A DNA stretch of 49,214 nucleotides from Pyrinomonadaceae bacterium (GCA_019186825.1 JABARP010000012.1:1-49214); one strand, 5' to 3'. Positions 24,128 to 32,917 are shown, numbered from the stretch's first letter. Made by a program: numbers and translations. Notes: generated by a model from the sequence alone, not told the origin.

Positions 24128-25024
24128 TTATTCGAGATAGCCGAATTTGCCCGAATTGAAGTCATCGATCGCCTGTGCGATCTCGGCCTTCGTATTCATC
24201 AGGAACGGGCCGTACTGTGCGATCGGCTCATCGATCGGTTCGCCCGCCATAACGAGAAACGTCGAATTCTCTTCCGTCGCCTCGAGCGTCAGCACCTCGC
24301 CCTCACGGGAAAGGACCGCAAGGTGGTCGGTCTTAAGCTCGTCCGTGCCGTTTATCAAGCCCGATCCCTCTACCGCGAGGATCAGCGTCGTAAAGCCGGT
24401 CGGAAAGTCGAGTGTCATACTCGAGCCCTTAGCCGGACGTACATTGTAAAGGTGAACAGGCGTAAATGTCGTTGCCGGCCCCTTTACACCATCGAACTCG
24501 CCCGCAATGATCTCAACCTCACCGCCATAAGCTAGCTTGGCCCGGCCCATCTCGGCATTTGCGATCGCCTGATATTTTGGCGGTGTCATCTTGTCCTTTG
24601 CCGGCAGATTGACCCAAAGCTGCACCACGTGAAATGGTCCGCCTTTACGGTTATACTCCGCCTCGTGAAATTCCTTGTGCAGTAGTCCGCTGCCCGCCGT
24701 CATCCATTGCACATCACCTTCCTCGATGATGCCGCCGCCTCCGCGGCTATCGTGATGTTCGACCTTTCCCTTATATGCGATCGTAACCGTCTCGAAACCG
24801 CGATGCGGATGCGGCCCGACGCCGTAAGGCTCCTCTCGCGGCGGAAAGTCGGTCTTTGCATTGTAATCGAGCAGGAAAAATGGGCTCACCCGCGTCGCCG
24901 GGAGCGGCCCGTGCGGAAAATATCCGTGAACCTTAAATCCATCGCCGACCCAATGAGCCGGTGGCGGCGGCACGATCATCTCTACGGTCCTTATTGCTCT
25001 TTCCTTCTTTGATGTTGCTGTCAT
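24128..25024 (-). CDS. Pirin family protein
   Basis: The ATG at 25024 is preceded by a strong AGGAGGAAT and gives 298 aa, the usual pirin length; a longer upstream frame is rejected. The bicupin has the conserved metal-site block GVGPHPHRGFETVTIAYKGK with HHDSRGGGG and GDVQWMTAGSGLLHKE, which supply the His and Glu ligands of domain 1. Some bacterial pirins are quercetin 2,3-dioxygenases and others bind enzymes or transcription factors, so the role stays open. It is followed by clpA on the same strand after a 75-bp gap. Confidence 0.92.
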   Translation of the reverse strand: MTATSKKERAIRTVEMIVPPPPAHWVGDGFKVHGYFPHGPLPATRVSPFFLLDYNAKTDFPPREEPYGVGPHPHRGFETVTIAYKGKVEHHDSRGGGGIIEEGDVQWMTAGSGLLHKEFHEAEYNRKGGPFHVVQLWVNLPAKDKMTPPKYQAIANAEMGRAKLAYGGEVEIIAGEFDGVKGPATTFTPVHLYNVRPAKGSSMTLDFPTGFTTLILAVEGSGLINGTDELKTDHLAVLSREGEVLTLEATEENSTFLVMAGEPIDEPIAQYGPFLMNTKAEIAQAIDDFNSGKFGYLE

Positions 25025-25253
25025 CTCAATTCCTCCTTGTCTCACATCACGGCTCTGCAAACCCATATCTGCAAAGGCCAGTCTCCGCGATGCCAATACA
25101 AGCAAGTCTATCGCCTTCTAAAATGAAAGTAACCATCAATTGCGGCGACGAGGAACTAATACTTTCGGGTGATTACCGTTGAAGCGTTGAACGCTCGCTT
25201 ATTGGGATAGACGATGGCTGCTGCGGTCCTGGTGCTCAGGCAATGCGACTCTC

Positions 25254-25889
25254 TCACAGTTTACAGACGACCATCAGACCGTCGCGGATTGGCAACAGCA
25301 CGTTTTCAACGCGATCGTCGGCCTGTACTTTTCGATTGAAATCGTGGAGGGCCTGCGTGTCGGCGTCCTTCTCAGGATCGAGGACGCGGCCGCTCCACAG
25401 CACATTGTCGGCAATGATGAAACCGCCGCTCCGGACCTTTTCAAAGACAAGGTCGTAGTAGAGCGAATAATTCGACTTGTCGGCGTCAATAAATACAAGG
25501 TCGATGGGGTCTTTTACCTTTGGAATGAGGTCTTTTGCCTCGCCAAGACGGAGATCGATCACATTTTTGTATTCTGTCCGCTCAATATACGACCGAGCGA
25601 CGCGATTCGTCTCCTCCTGTATATCCAATGTAATTACTTTCCCACCATCCGCAAGCCCTTCGGCAAAGCAAAGCGCCGAATATCCCAGATATGTGCCGAT
25701 CTCAACGACGAGTTTCGGCCTTATCATCCGTGAAAAGAGCGATAGGATCCTCCCTTGCACATGTCCTGAGAGCATTGACGAGTCCTGATAATGGGCATAG
25801 CAATGCTCGCGAAGCTCTCTCAGGACGGGACTTTCGCCCGAAGTGAATAGTTCCGCGTAATCCGTAAGTGCGTTCTTGATCTCGATCAT
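25254..25889 (-). CDS. SAM-dependent O-methyltransferase, CCoAOMT-like
   Basis: The 211-aa protein is a class I methyltransferase of the caffeoyl-CoA/catechol O-methyltransferase-like family (PF01596). The SAM-binding motif is VEIGTYLGYSALCFAEGL, followed by VITLDIQEETNRVARSYI, the metal-site segment VFIDADKSNYSLYYD and IIADNVLWSGRV. It probably methylates a catechol-type hydroxyl with a divalent metal. GGAAG lies 5 nt before the ATG. It starts 31 bp after the response regulator gene, in what looks like one operon. Nothing nearby defines the substrate. Confidence 0.9.
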   Translation of the reverse strand: MIEIKNALTDYAELFTSGESPVLRELREHCYAHYQDSSMLSGHVQGRILSLFSRMIRPKLVVEIGTYLGYSALCFAEGLADGGKVITLDIQEETNRVARSYIERTEYKNVIDLRLGEAKDLIPKVKDPIDLVFIDADKSNYSLYYDLVFEKVRSGGFIIADNVLWSGRVLDPEKDADTQALHDFNRKVQADDRVENVLLPIRDGLMVVCKL

Positions 25890-25920
25890 AGGTCTTCCGA
25901 AAGTCCAGGCATTTTGTCAG

Positions 25921-26541
25921 CTAAAGGTCTATCCTCACCAGGCCGCGCTTTATCGCGGCGGTTGCCGCCGATGTCCGGTCGGAGACACCGATCTTCGAAA
26001 AGATACTCTGAATGTGGCTCTTTACGGTGTTTTCTGAGACATCGAGGGCGAAAGCGATCTCTTTGTTGGACATTCCACTGACTATTGACTGCAAAACGTT
26101 CGTCTCCGCGGGCGTAAGCTCATCCTCGCCGTAATGTGCGGTCAGAGCCTCGGCAATGTCCTTTGGTACGTACTTTTTGCCGTTTGCGGCGGCCTCAACA
26201 GCCGCAAGAAGATCCTTCGTCGAGTTTTCTTTTGAAACAAACGCGAGAGCTCCGAGTTTCAGGGCCTTTGCGATCTCGCCGTCCCCGGCATTGTCTGCGA
26301 GGATCACGACCTTTGCCTCAGGTGCGATCTCAAAATAGGCGGGAAGGGCATCTATCGAGCAGGAATCTATAAATCTAAGCCCTAGGATGACAACATCCGG
26401 GTGCAGTTGCTTGAAAAGCTCGAAACCAGCCTTTGGATCGGGGGTGCTTGCGGCAATGGTGAAGCGATCGTTCCCGGCAATCGCCGCCTCGATGCCTTGG
26501 CGGATGAGTTCCTGTCGCTCAATGAGGAGTACGTTTACCAC
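25921..26541 (-). CDS. LuxR-type response regulator with degenerate receiver
   Basis: The 206-aa protein has a CheY-like receiver (about 1-120) and a LuxR/GerE helix-turn-helix (about 138-200: LTPAETNVLQSIVSGMSNKE, then IAFALDVSENTVKSHIQSIF). The phospho-acceptor Asp is replaced by Gly54 (PDVVILGLRF), the acidic pair is E8-R9 instead of two Asp/Glu, and the switch Thr/Ser is Ala82, although Lys104 remains. It therefore probably cannot be phosphorylated by a histidine kinase and acts as a pseudo-receiver. The start is a GTG at 26541, 19 bp past the truncated alaS gene. No histidine kinase lies in the window. Confidence 0.9.
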   Translation of the reverse strand: MVNVLLIERQELIRQGIEAAIAGNDRFTIAASTPDPKAGFELFKQLHPDVVILGLRFIDSCSIDALPAYFEIAPEAKVVILADNAGDGEIAKALKLGALAFVSKENSTKDLLAAVEAAANGKKYVPKDIAEALTAHYGEDELTPAETNVLQSIVSGMSNKEIAFALDVSENTVKSHIQSIFSKIGVSDRTSAATAAIKRGLVRIDL

Positions 26542-26560
26542 TAGTCCATCCCCGAAACTA

Positions 26561-27379
26561 TCACGCTAGTTCGGCTGCGAACTCGACAAGCGGCTTGATA
26601 AGGTCGGTGTCGTAGTTCGTTTTGACGTGCTGCATAACGGCGGTCATACGCTCGAGGCCCATTCCCGTATCAACGCTTGGCGCCGGCAGCGGCGTGAGAA
26701 GAAAGCTGCCATCGGGCTCGAGCGTTCGGTTGTACTGCATAAAGACGAGATTCCAGATCTCCATCGTAGTATCGCCAGGGCCGTTGACCCATTCGGGACT
26801 GTTCTTCGAGGGATCGGACGGGTCCTCGCCCATATAATAGTGGATCTCAGAACAAGGGCCGCACGGGCCGGTATCGCCCATTTGCCAAAAATTGTCTTTG
26901 CGTCCAAACCCGAGCACACGTTCGGGCCGCGCACCTGCCTTTATCCAGAATTCACGAGCTTCGGCATCGGGCCCGACCTCATCGTCACCTTCAAAGACCG
27001 AGAACCAAAGCCGCTCAACGTCAAGGCCAAACTCATTTACGAGAAGGTCCCACGCAAAGCCGATCGCTTCCTCTTTGAAATAATCGCCAAAAGAGAAATT
27101 GCCGAGCATCTCAAAAAACGTGTGATGCCGCGCTGTTTTCCCGACCTCATCGAGGTCGTTGTGCTTGCCGCCCGCGCGTATGCACTTTTGGGCGGTCGTT
27201 GCACGCTTATAATCGCGCTCCTCAATGCCAAGGAAGACGTCCTTGAATTGGTTCATGCCGGCATTCGTAAAGAGAAGCGTCGGGTCGTTTGCGGGCAAAA
27301 GCGGAGAAGAATGGACTCGTTTGTGCCCATTCTTCTCAAAATAAGAAAGGAATTTCTCTCGGATCTCGTCGCCTGTCAT
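26561..27379 (-). CDS. Truncated alanyl-tRNA synthetase: catalytic core only
   Basis: These 272 aa match the N-terminal aminoacylation core of Ala[22 protein letters not shown] (motif 1 region), [19 protein letters not shown] and [19 protein letters not shown] (motif 2), and [10 protein letters not shown] (motif 3). Full AlaRS has about 870 aa; the tRNA-recognition, editing and C-Ala domains are absent. The frame ends with tandem stops (TGA TAG) and the next gene starts 19 bp on, so there is no room for the rest in any frame. All core motifs are intact, so it could be a stand-alone alanyl-adenylate domain or a recent partial duplicate. No Shine-Dalgarno is visible. A full-length alaS must exist elsewhere if this is a paralogue. 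Confidence 0.88.
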   Translation of the reverse strand: MTGDEIREKFLSYFEKNGHKRVHSSPLLPANDPTLLFTNAGMNQFKDVFLGIEERDYKRATTAQKCIRAGGKHNDLDEVGKTARHHTFFEMLGNFSFGDYFKEEAIGFAWDLLVNEFGLDVERLWFSVFEGDDEVGPDAEAREFWIKAGARPERVLGFGRKDNFWQMGDTGPCGPCSEIHYYMGEDPSDPSKNSPEWVNGPGDTTMEIWNLVFMQYNRTLEPDGSFLLTPLPAPSVDTGMGLERMTAVMQHVKTNYDTDLIKPLVEFAAELA

Positions 27380-27454
27380 TGATTTGAATTTATCACAGGC
27401 GATCGAATATGTGATAAGTGATCGATGACAAGCAACCCTGAGGGCTGCAGGCCA

Positions 27455-28027
27455 TCACTCGGCCGCACCGGCCTTCTTGAACCGCAACGCCGGGGAATTG
27501 ATGCAGTATCGCAGGCCCGTTGGCTGGGGCCCGTCGTCAAAAACGTGGCCAAGATGCGCGTGACAGCGTGCACACAACACCTCGGTACGCACTTCCTCGA
27601 GCGAACGATCCACCTTCTCGATGACGTTCTTTTTAAACGCCGTTTGATAGAAGCTCGGCCAGCCCGTGCCGGAGTCGAACTTATTCTCCGATCGGAACAG
27701 AACAAGTCCGCACGCCGCGCAGTAATAGACACCGTCCTCATGGTTGTCGTAGTACGCTCCGGTGAACGGGGCCTCTGTGCCGCCCTCACGCATCATCGTG
27801 TATTCGACCGGCGTCAGGAGCTTCTTCCATTCGGCATTGGTCATTAAGACCTCCTTACCGTCGAACTCAGCATCTGTGTATGTGATCTCGCGAACTGCCT
27901 TTGTCCGCCGAGGTGTGGCGCTCGGATCAGCTCCATTCGGAACCGCCGCATCTGATCCGCTTATTCCTGAAACGCACGCAGCAGTCCCGATTATCAACGC
28001 ACTCAACGATAGAATAATGAAACGCAT
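27455..28027 (-). CDS. msrB: Lipoprotein methionine-R-sulfoxide reductase
   Basis: The 190-aa protein is a complete MsrB domain (about 60-185) behind a signal peptide with a lipobox-like GTAAC around residues 14-18, so it is probably a lipid-anchored envelope enzyme. The catalytic Cys is in GLRYCINSPALRF; two CxxC pairs (YCAACG and CARCHAHLGH) form the structural zinc site, and GTGWPSF is the substrate block. It reduces methionine-R-sulfoxide in proteins. GGAG lies 9 nt before the ATG. Together with the Tat-exported molybdoenzyme at 13.7 kb it suggests envelope methionine repair. Confidence 0.92.
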   Translation of the reverse strand: MRFIILSLSALIIGTAACVSGISGSDAAVPNGADPSATPRRTKAVREITYTDAEFDGKEVLMTNAEWKKLLTPVEYTMMREGGTEAPFTGAYYDNHEDGVYYCAACGLVLFRSENKFDSGTGWPSFYQTAFKKNVIEKVDRSLEEVRTEVLCARCHAHLGHVFDDGPQPTGLRYCINSPALRFKKAGAAE

Positions 28028-28052
28028 AAAAATACTCCTTTCCGGCAGGTAA

Positions 28053-28091
28053 CGAACGTGCGGCTAGGCCTAATGCATAGCCGCTTGTTCG
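28053..28091. repeat. Imperfect 14-bp hairpin between fasciclin and msrB
   Basis: CGAACGTGCGGCTA (28053-28066) and TAGCCGCTTGTTCG (28078-28091) pair at 12 of 14 positions around an 11-nt loop. No T-run follows on the minus strand, so it may stabilise the fasciclin mRNA end or pause transcription ahead of msrB rather than terminate. Confidence 0.55.
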
Positions 28092-28104
28092 TCCGGCGCG
28101 AAGC

Positions 28105-28653
28105 CTACTCAGGCATTAGTACCGAGTCTACAACATGAATGATGCCGTTCGATTGACGAACGTTGGCGATCGTTACGGTCGAGCGGCCGCCTTTCTCATC
28201 AGTTAGAACAAGGTTATCGCCGTCCATTGATGCCCAGAGCTTTCCGCCTGAGACGGTCGTAAGCTCTGCCTTTCCCCCGCCCTTCTTGATCGTCTTCGCG
28301 ATCGCCTTTGAATCCCAATTTCCCGCGACGACGTGATAGGTCAGAACCTTTGTGAGCATCGCCTTGTTCTCGGGCTTCAAGAGCGTATCAACGGTTCCGG
28401 CGGGCAGCATATCGAATGCCGCGTTCGTCGGAGCAAAGACGGTGAACGGGCCCGCTCCCATCAGCGTATCCACGAGGCCCGCTGCTTTTACGGCCGCCAC
28501 AAGGGTCGTATGATCTTTCGAATTCACCGCATTCTCGACGATATTCTTCGTCTTGAACATCGCGGCTCCGCCGACCATCGGGTTCATTTCCTGCGCCGAC
28601 ACTCCCAATACCATCGCGATCGAGATCGCGACTATTCCAATAACAGTTCTCAT
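28105..28653 (-). CDS. Secreted fasciclin (FAS1) domain protein
   Basis: The ATG at 28653 is chosen for its GGAGGAAATT ribosome binding site; it gives 182 aa starting with a signal peptide that ends near GVSAQ. The rest is one FAS1 domain: DHTTLVAAVKAAGLVDTLMG, the GPFTVFAPTNAAFDMLP (H1) block, LTKVLTYHVVAGN and the C-terminal NGIIHVVDSVLMP (H2) block. FAS1 proteins mediate adhesion or bind surface polymers. Length is typical for single-domain bacterial members. It is probably upstream of msrB in one transcript. Confidence 0.93.
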   Translation of the reverse strand: MRTVIGIVAISIAMVLGVSAQEMNPMVGGAAMFKTKNIVENAVNSKDHTTLVAAVKAAGLVDTLMGAGPFTVFAPTNAAFDMLPAGTVDTLLKPENKAMLTKVLTYHVVAGNWDSKAIAKTIKKGGGKAELTTVSGGKLWASMDGDNLVLTDEKGGRSTVTIANVRQSNGIIHVVDSVLMPE

Positions 28654-28772
28654 AATTTCCTCCAGTTTTTTCAAAAGACCGTGTCTCGGCCCTTTACGTC
28701 ACTGAATTCGAGAACACCAGAGGAAATGGATTCACGACGGGGAAAGATTTTTTTTGGGAGTGTGATCGGGTG

Positions 28773-29315
28773 TTACGGCTCGGCGGCAAACTCGCCGTCT
28801 CGAATGCCCTTGACCTTTTCGCGGATAAGGTCGAAGCTAAACCCTTTTCTAAGAAGATGGTCGTAGAGCTTTTTGTTGTCTTCGGGCGTTTCCGGAATAC
28901 CCTTTAGACGCAAGCGCTTTTCGATAACGACATCGATCAATTCGCTTTCGGGCATCTGCTCGAAGGCGTGTTCGATCGCCTTCTCTTTTATCTCGCGATC
29001 GAGTGCCTTTCGAGCCATGGTTTGACGCAGTTTATGCCGGCCTTGGGGACGCTGGCGTATCGCAGACAAAGCAGCGTCCTTCGCATACTGTTCATCGTCG
29101 AGATATTTGTATTCAAGAAGTTTCGCGATCACGCGGGCAACGATCTCTTCATTCGTCCAGGCTTTTTCGAGAAGCCGCTGGCGAAGCTCTTCGACGGCAC
29201 GTGGCTTAGCTGCAAGGATATTCACAGCGCGCTTCAAGGTTTTTGAATACGCCTTGTCCTCATCCTTGATCACGCGCTTTTCAGGTTGCGTCTCGCGTCG
29301 CCTATTTCGCCACAT
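28773..29315 (-). CDS. recX: Regulatory protein RecX
   Basis: From the ATG at 29315 the product has 180 aa. It shows the three tandem three-helix repeats of RecX: LKRAVNILAAKPRAVEELRQ, then VIAKLLEYKYLDDEQYAKDA, then LYDHLLRKGFSFDLIREKVK. A charged N-terminal extension precedes the first repeat. RecX binds RecA filaments and limits recombinase activity. Longer frames starting upstream would overlap truB and are rejected. recA is not in the window; the gene is divergent from truB with a 33-bp gap holding both promoters. Confidence 0.88.
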   Translation of the reverse strand: MWRNRRRETQPEKRVIKDEDKAYSKTLKRAVNILAAKPRAVEELRQRLLEKAWTNEEIVARVIAKLLEYKYLDDEQYAKDAALSAIRQRPQGRHKLRQTMARKALDREIKEKAIEHAFEQMPESELIDVVIEKRLRLKGIPETPEDNKKLYDHLLRKGFSFDLIREKVKGIRDGEFAAEP

Positions 29316-29348
29316 CACTGTTCGAACTGATAAAATCTGAGCTTTATT

Positions 29349-30242
29349 ATGGACGGCGTACTCATCATCGACAAACCTGTCGGGCCGACATCGCACGATG
29401 TCGTAAACCGTGTACGCCGTATCTTCAGCACGCGAAAGGTTGGCCATACTGGCACGCTAGACCCTTTTGCGACCGGCGTTATGGTAATGCTGATCGGTAA
29501 AGCAACGCGGCTCGCGAAGTTCGCCGACCGTGCGGACAAGGAGTACGAAGCAACTGTGCGATTTGGCTTCGCCACCGATACAGGCGACCTCACGGGCGCT
29601 CCAATCGGCGATACCGGACGGAGCGATATCTCGTCCAAGGAGATCGAAAGTGTGCTCGATCGATTTCGTGGAGAGATCATGCAGGTGCCGCCGATGTATT
29701 CCGCAAAGAAGATCGACGGAAAAAAACTTTACGAACTCGCACGCCGCGGCGAAGAGGTCGAAAGGCCCGCCGTGCCGGTAACGATCCGCGAGATCGAGGT
29801 TCTCAGCCAGGGATCGACCCCTGGCAGCCTTCACCGCATTCGCGTGCGATGTTCGGCCGGAACGTACATCCGCACGCTGGCAGAAGATATCGGAAAAGCG
29901 CTTTGCACCGCCACTCACCTAGAGGAGCTGAGACGCACCGCATCCGGCTCATTTTCCCTTGAGAAGAGCGTCAGGCTCGATACTCTCGCCGAAGAAACCG
30001 AACCGTCTAAGCACTTGTTACCAATGGAGGTTCTGGTCGAAGGGCTTCCCCGTTTTGTGCTTAGCAGCAGCCGTCTGCAGAAGACGCTCAACGGCCTTTC
30101 CACGCGCGTCTTCGACGCAGCTTTTGATGCTGGCCAAGCCGTCGCAATGCTTTCGGAGAACAATGACCTCGTTGCGATCGGCAAGTTCGTCGCGGGCGAG
30201 AATATTATCCAACCGACGCTCGTTTTCGGAGGGAATAAGTGA
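29349..30242 (+). CDS. truB: tRNA pseudouridine(55) synthase TruB
   Basis: This 297-aa protein is a normal-length TruB. It begins with DGVLIIDKPVGPTSHDVVNR and has the catalytic Asp38 in VGHTGTLDPFATGVM. YSAKKIDGKKLYELARRG and VRCSAGTYIRTLAEDIG are the other family blocks. A C-terminal RNA-binding part follows. It makes pseudouridine 55 in the T-loop of tRNAs. The aminotransferase gene starts within its stop codon (GTGA overlap), so both are co-translated. Confidence 0.95.
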   Translation: MDGVLIIDKPVGPTSHDVVNRVRRIFSTRKVGHTGTLDPFATGVMVMLIGKATRLAKFADRADKEYEATVRFGFATDTGDLTGAPIGDTGRSDISSKEIESVLDRFRGEIMQVPPMYSAKKIDGKKLYELARRGEEVERPAVPVTIREIEVLSQGSTPGSLHRIRVRCSAGTYIRTLAEDIGKALCTATHLEELRRTASGSFSLEKSVRLDTLAEETEPSKHLLPMEVLVEGLPRFVLSSSRLQKTLNGLSTRVFDAAFDAGQAVAMLSENNDLVAIGKFVAGENIIQPTLVFGGNK

Positions 30243-30967
30243 GCGAACGGGGAATCTTTACGACGATCGCGATCCGTGACGGCGAGCTCTTTCTCTGGGA
30301 GAAACATTGGGCACGGCTAACAACCGCAGCCGGGAAGCTCAATATTGCTCTCTCTGAATTTTCCGAGTCTTCTGTAAGGAACTCGTTAATGCATGAGCTC
30401 GAAAGCAACGCGATCCAAAACGGGCGTGCGAAGATAACATTCACCGACCAAAGACCGAGTGCTTTTTGGCCTTCAGCACAAAAACCGGCAGCGAACACAT
30501 CGCTCAATATCCTCACCGGTCCAAGGCGTGAAATTCCAAACAGCTTTCGGCTCGGCATCTCGCCATTTCCTGTGAATTCCCGCTCACCTCTCGCAGGTCT
30601 AAAGACAACGAATTATCTCGAACCGGCGCTCTGTTTCGAGGCCGCAAAAGCTGCCGGTTTTGACGAGGCCATTCGGCTCAACGAACACGGGCACATAACA
30701 AGTGCGTGTTTTTCCAACGTGTTTTGGCTCAAGGATGACAGGCTCTTTACACCCGAGCTATCTACCGGCTGCCTTGGCGGAACTACCCGCGAATTCATCT
30801 TGGAGAATCTCGAGGTTCATGAGATCACAGCGGGCATCGATGAGATTCGAAGCGCGGATGCGGTCTTCCTCACATCCGCAGGCATCGGCATTGCCCCGGC
30901 TGCCTCACTCGCCGAAACCGTATTTGTTCAGAAAGCCTACCCGATTCTTGGCCTGATCAAAGGATGA
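30239..30967 (+). CDS. Class IV PLP aminotransferase (ADC lyase/BCAT-like)
   Basis: The 242-aa protein starts at a GTG overlapping the truB stop by 4 bp. It has the fold-type IV features: LFLWEKHWARL near the start, SPLAGLKTTNYLEP with the PLP-binding Lys, IRLNEHGHITSACFSNVFW (Glu of the cofactor site) and TGCLGGTTREFILE for phosphate binding, then FLTSAGIGIAPA. Members include branched-chain aminotransferase, D-amino acid aminotransferase and aminodeoxychorismate lyase (pabC). Its short length favours the ADC lyase-like group, but the sequence alone does not settle it. Confidence 0.87.
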   Translation: MSERGIFTTIAIRDGELFLWEKHWARLTTAAGKLNIALSEFSESSVRNSLMHELESNAIQNGRAKITFTDQRPSAFWPSAQKPAANTSLNILTGPRREIPNSFRLGISPFPVNSRSPLAGLKTTNYLEPALCFEAAKAAGFDEAIRLNEHGHITSACFSNVFWLKDDRLFTPELSTGCLGGTTREFILENLEVHEITAGIDEIRSADAVFLTSAGIGIAPAASLAETVFVQKAYPILGLIKG

Positions 30968-31079
30968 ATCCGCCGATTGGTCAAGCGCGACGAAACGCTC
31001 TCCTAAGATAAACCGAGAGGAGAGACGAGGTTTCGATCGCCTTCTATTTTTATTGATCTTCGGGAACGAGCCGTGCGGT

Positions 31080-31280
31080 TTAGGCAGCGGTTTCGAACAG
31101 TGCAAGGATCTGTTTGCCTTCGTTCGATCGCGGATCGATCGTGCGAAGGTGCTTGTGTCCTTCCATTTCCCAGATGGCCGTTACCACACCCTCTTTTTCG
31201 ACCGCCTGATAATGAACATCATCAGGGTTCGAAGGCGTTTCGGGTGCGGCCTCAACCTGCTGTACTGCTTCTTCTGACAT
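31080..31280 (-). CDS. Small acidic protein, function unknown
   Basis: A 66-aa frame with an acidic, proline-containing N-terminus (MSEEAVQQVEAAPETPSNPD) and a more ordered C-terminal part (VVTAIWEMEGHKHLRTIDPR, then EGKQILALFETAA). It has sensible codon use and no overlapping gene on either strand. A GGAG lies about 14 nt upstream, further than ideal. I do not recognise a family. It has no membrane segment or Cys. Confidence 0.6.
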   Translation of the reverse strand: MSEEAVQQVEAAPETPSNPDDVHYQAVEKEGVVTAIWEMEGHKHLRTIDPRSNEGKQILALFETAA

Positions 31281-31369
31281 CTAGAAAGAATATTCTCCTG
31301 TTTATTCCTCGCTTTTGGCGAAAAGTGAATTCTTGCACAGGAGGCCGTATTTGTCGAATAGCGACGGGC

Positions 31370-32917
31370 TTATTTTACCCTGTGCAGATCGAGCTCGTAG
31401 AACCAAAAGTCACTGTTCGGCTGATCGATCTTAAGCTGGTCCGGTTTGCCGTGCTCATCTATAGTGAAAGTGACAAAACCGCGTGGAAAATTGTAATGCA
31501 CGCTCGGCCGCCAGTGGATCTGCCATGTGTCGAGGTGCCAGTGCTCCAGGTCGGCAACAAAATTCGGGGCCGGAACCAGCCGCATCACGAGTTTGCCGTT
31601 CTCCTCGACGATCATTACGTCGCCATACATCTGGCTTCTGTAGGTTCCTACATAGCCAGAAAGCGGCAGTGAAGGCTTCGTATTCGGGATACGTTCAGCA
31701 TCGATCCGAGCAGTATCCTTTGCTTCCTCAGCCTTTTGTGCGGCAACTCCGCGAACCGCCTCCGCGTTCCAATCACGCTCGGGAGCGTTGACAAGAACGT
31801 CGCGTATTTTCGACATCATTATAGAAAATCCGGGCGATTCGCTGTTCGTCAGGACAACAAAACCGACATTTTCCTCGGGAATGAGCACCGTGTAGGACAG
31901 CATGCCGTCGAGGCCTCCACCGTGGTTGATGATCTTCCGTCCACAATAATCGTACGTGCCCCAGCCCATTGCGTATGCTGAAAAATGACGTCCGGGAAGG
32001 TTCTCGACCGCGCCTTCCGAAAGCGGCTGGAGCGTGTTCGGCGACCACATTTCCCAACTCTGACGCTTTGAAAAGATCTTCTTTCCTTCGAATGTGCCTC
32101 GTCCGAGCTGCAGCCGAATCCATTTCGAAAGGTCGTGCACCGAAGAATTAAGACGCACCGCGCCGATCGCCTGATCGAGGAATCCCGGAGGCAATGCACG
32201 CAGCTTTCCGCCCGACTCGTTGTGCGGCATCGCATAGTTATCCTTGAGGTCGCGGACGCTCAGGTTCGTTCGGCTCATACCAAGCGGATCTAGTATGCGC
32301 GTTTTTATGAACTCCGCCCACGGCTGTCCTGAAACCTTTTCGACAATTCGGCCAGCGGCAATGAACATCAGATTCTGATAGCCGTATCGCGAACGAAAGC
32401 TTGAAACGGGCTTCAAATATCGAACTCGCCTAAGCATCTCATCGGTCGAATACGTCGTGTCGTACCAAAGAAGGTCACCGCTGAATGTACCGAGCCCAAC
32501 CCGGTGCGAAACGATATCGCGTATCGTCAATTCGTGCGTTACCCAAGGATCATAGAGTTGAAATTCGGGAAGATACTTCGACACCTTGTCATCCCAGTTC
32601 AGCTTCCCTTCATCGACGAGGATGGCCAGCGCAGCGGTATTGAAGGCTTTTGAGTTCGAGGCGATGGCAAAAAGCGTATTCTCATCGACCTTGTCCGGTT
32701 TCCCGATCTCGCGAACGCCGTAGCCCTTCTCAAAAACGACTTTGTCGTCTTTTACAATGGCGATCGCCATCCCGGCATCCGACGCCTTCCACGTGTCCAT
32801 CACCTTATTTGCATAAGCATCGATCTCGGTGAGCTTTGCGTCGAGTGACTTCGACTGAGCAGCGGCAGCGACCGCTGCGGTCAAGAACAATACGATAAGA
32901 AAGAAAGATCTTTTCAT
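31370..32917 (-). CDS. Secreted serine hydrolase, class C beta-lactamase family
   Basis: The 515-aa protein has a signal peptide (to about residue 21) and a beta-lactamase/penicillin-binding-protein-like domain at about 30-375. The SxxK motif is S87-N-S-K90 in FAIASNSKAFNTAAL, the YxN motif is in RYGYQNLMF, and an HxG-type triad element is in INHGGGLDGM. A C-terminal DUF3471-like beta domain (about 410-510) follows. This matches acidobacterial serine hydrolases annotated as esterases or D-amino peptidases; beta-lactam resistance is not implied. It likely acts outside the cytoplasm. Confidence 0.92.
   Translation of the reverse strand: MKRSFFLIVLFLTAAVAAAAQSKSLDAKLTEIDAYANKVMDTWKASDAGMAIAIVKDDKVVFEKGYGVREIGKPDKVDENTLFAIASNSKAFNTAALAILVDEGKLNWDDKVSKYLPEFQLYDPWVTHELTIRDIVSHRVGLGTFSGDLLWYDTTYSTDEMLRRVRYLKPVSSFRSRYGYQNLMFIAAGRIVEKVSGQPWAEFIKTRILDPLGMSRTNLSVRDLKDNYAMPHNESGGKLRALPPGFLDQAIGAVRLNSSVHDLSKWIRLQLGRGTFEGKKIFSKRQSWEMWSPNTLQPLSEGAVENLPGRHFSAYAMGWGTYDYCGRKIINHGGGLDGMLSYTVLIPEENVGFVVLTNSESPGFSIMMSKIRDVLVNAPERDWNAEAVRGVAAQKAEEAKDTARIDAERIPNTKPSLPLSGYVGTYRSQMYGDVMIVEENGKLVMRLVPAPNFVADLEHWHLDTWQIHWRPSVHYNFPRGFVTFTIDEHGKPDQLKIDQPNSDFWFYELDLHRVK

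Noticed and set aside
26541..26600. Frameshift continuing AlaRS into a longer protein
   Set aside because: No AlaRS-like residues appear in any frame after the tandem stops and the LuxR gene starts 19 bp on.
26627..27382. 251-codon plus-strand frame
   Set aside because: Exactly antisense to the AlaRS core, whose motifs are clearly real.
28053..28091. Intrinsic terminator
   Set aside because: The hairpin is imperfect and no T-run follows on the coding strand; listed only as a hairpin.
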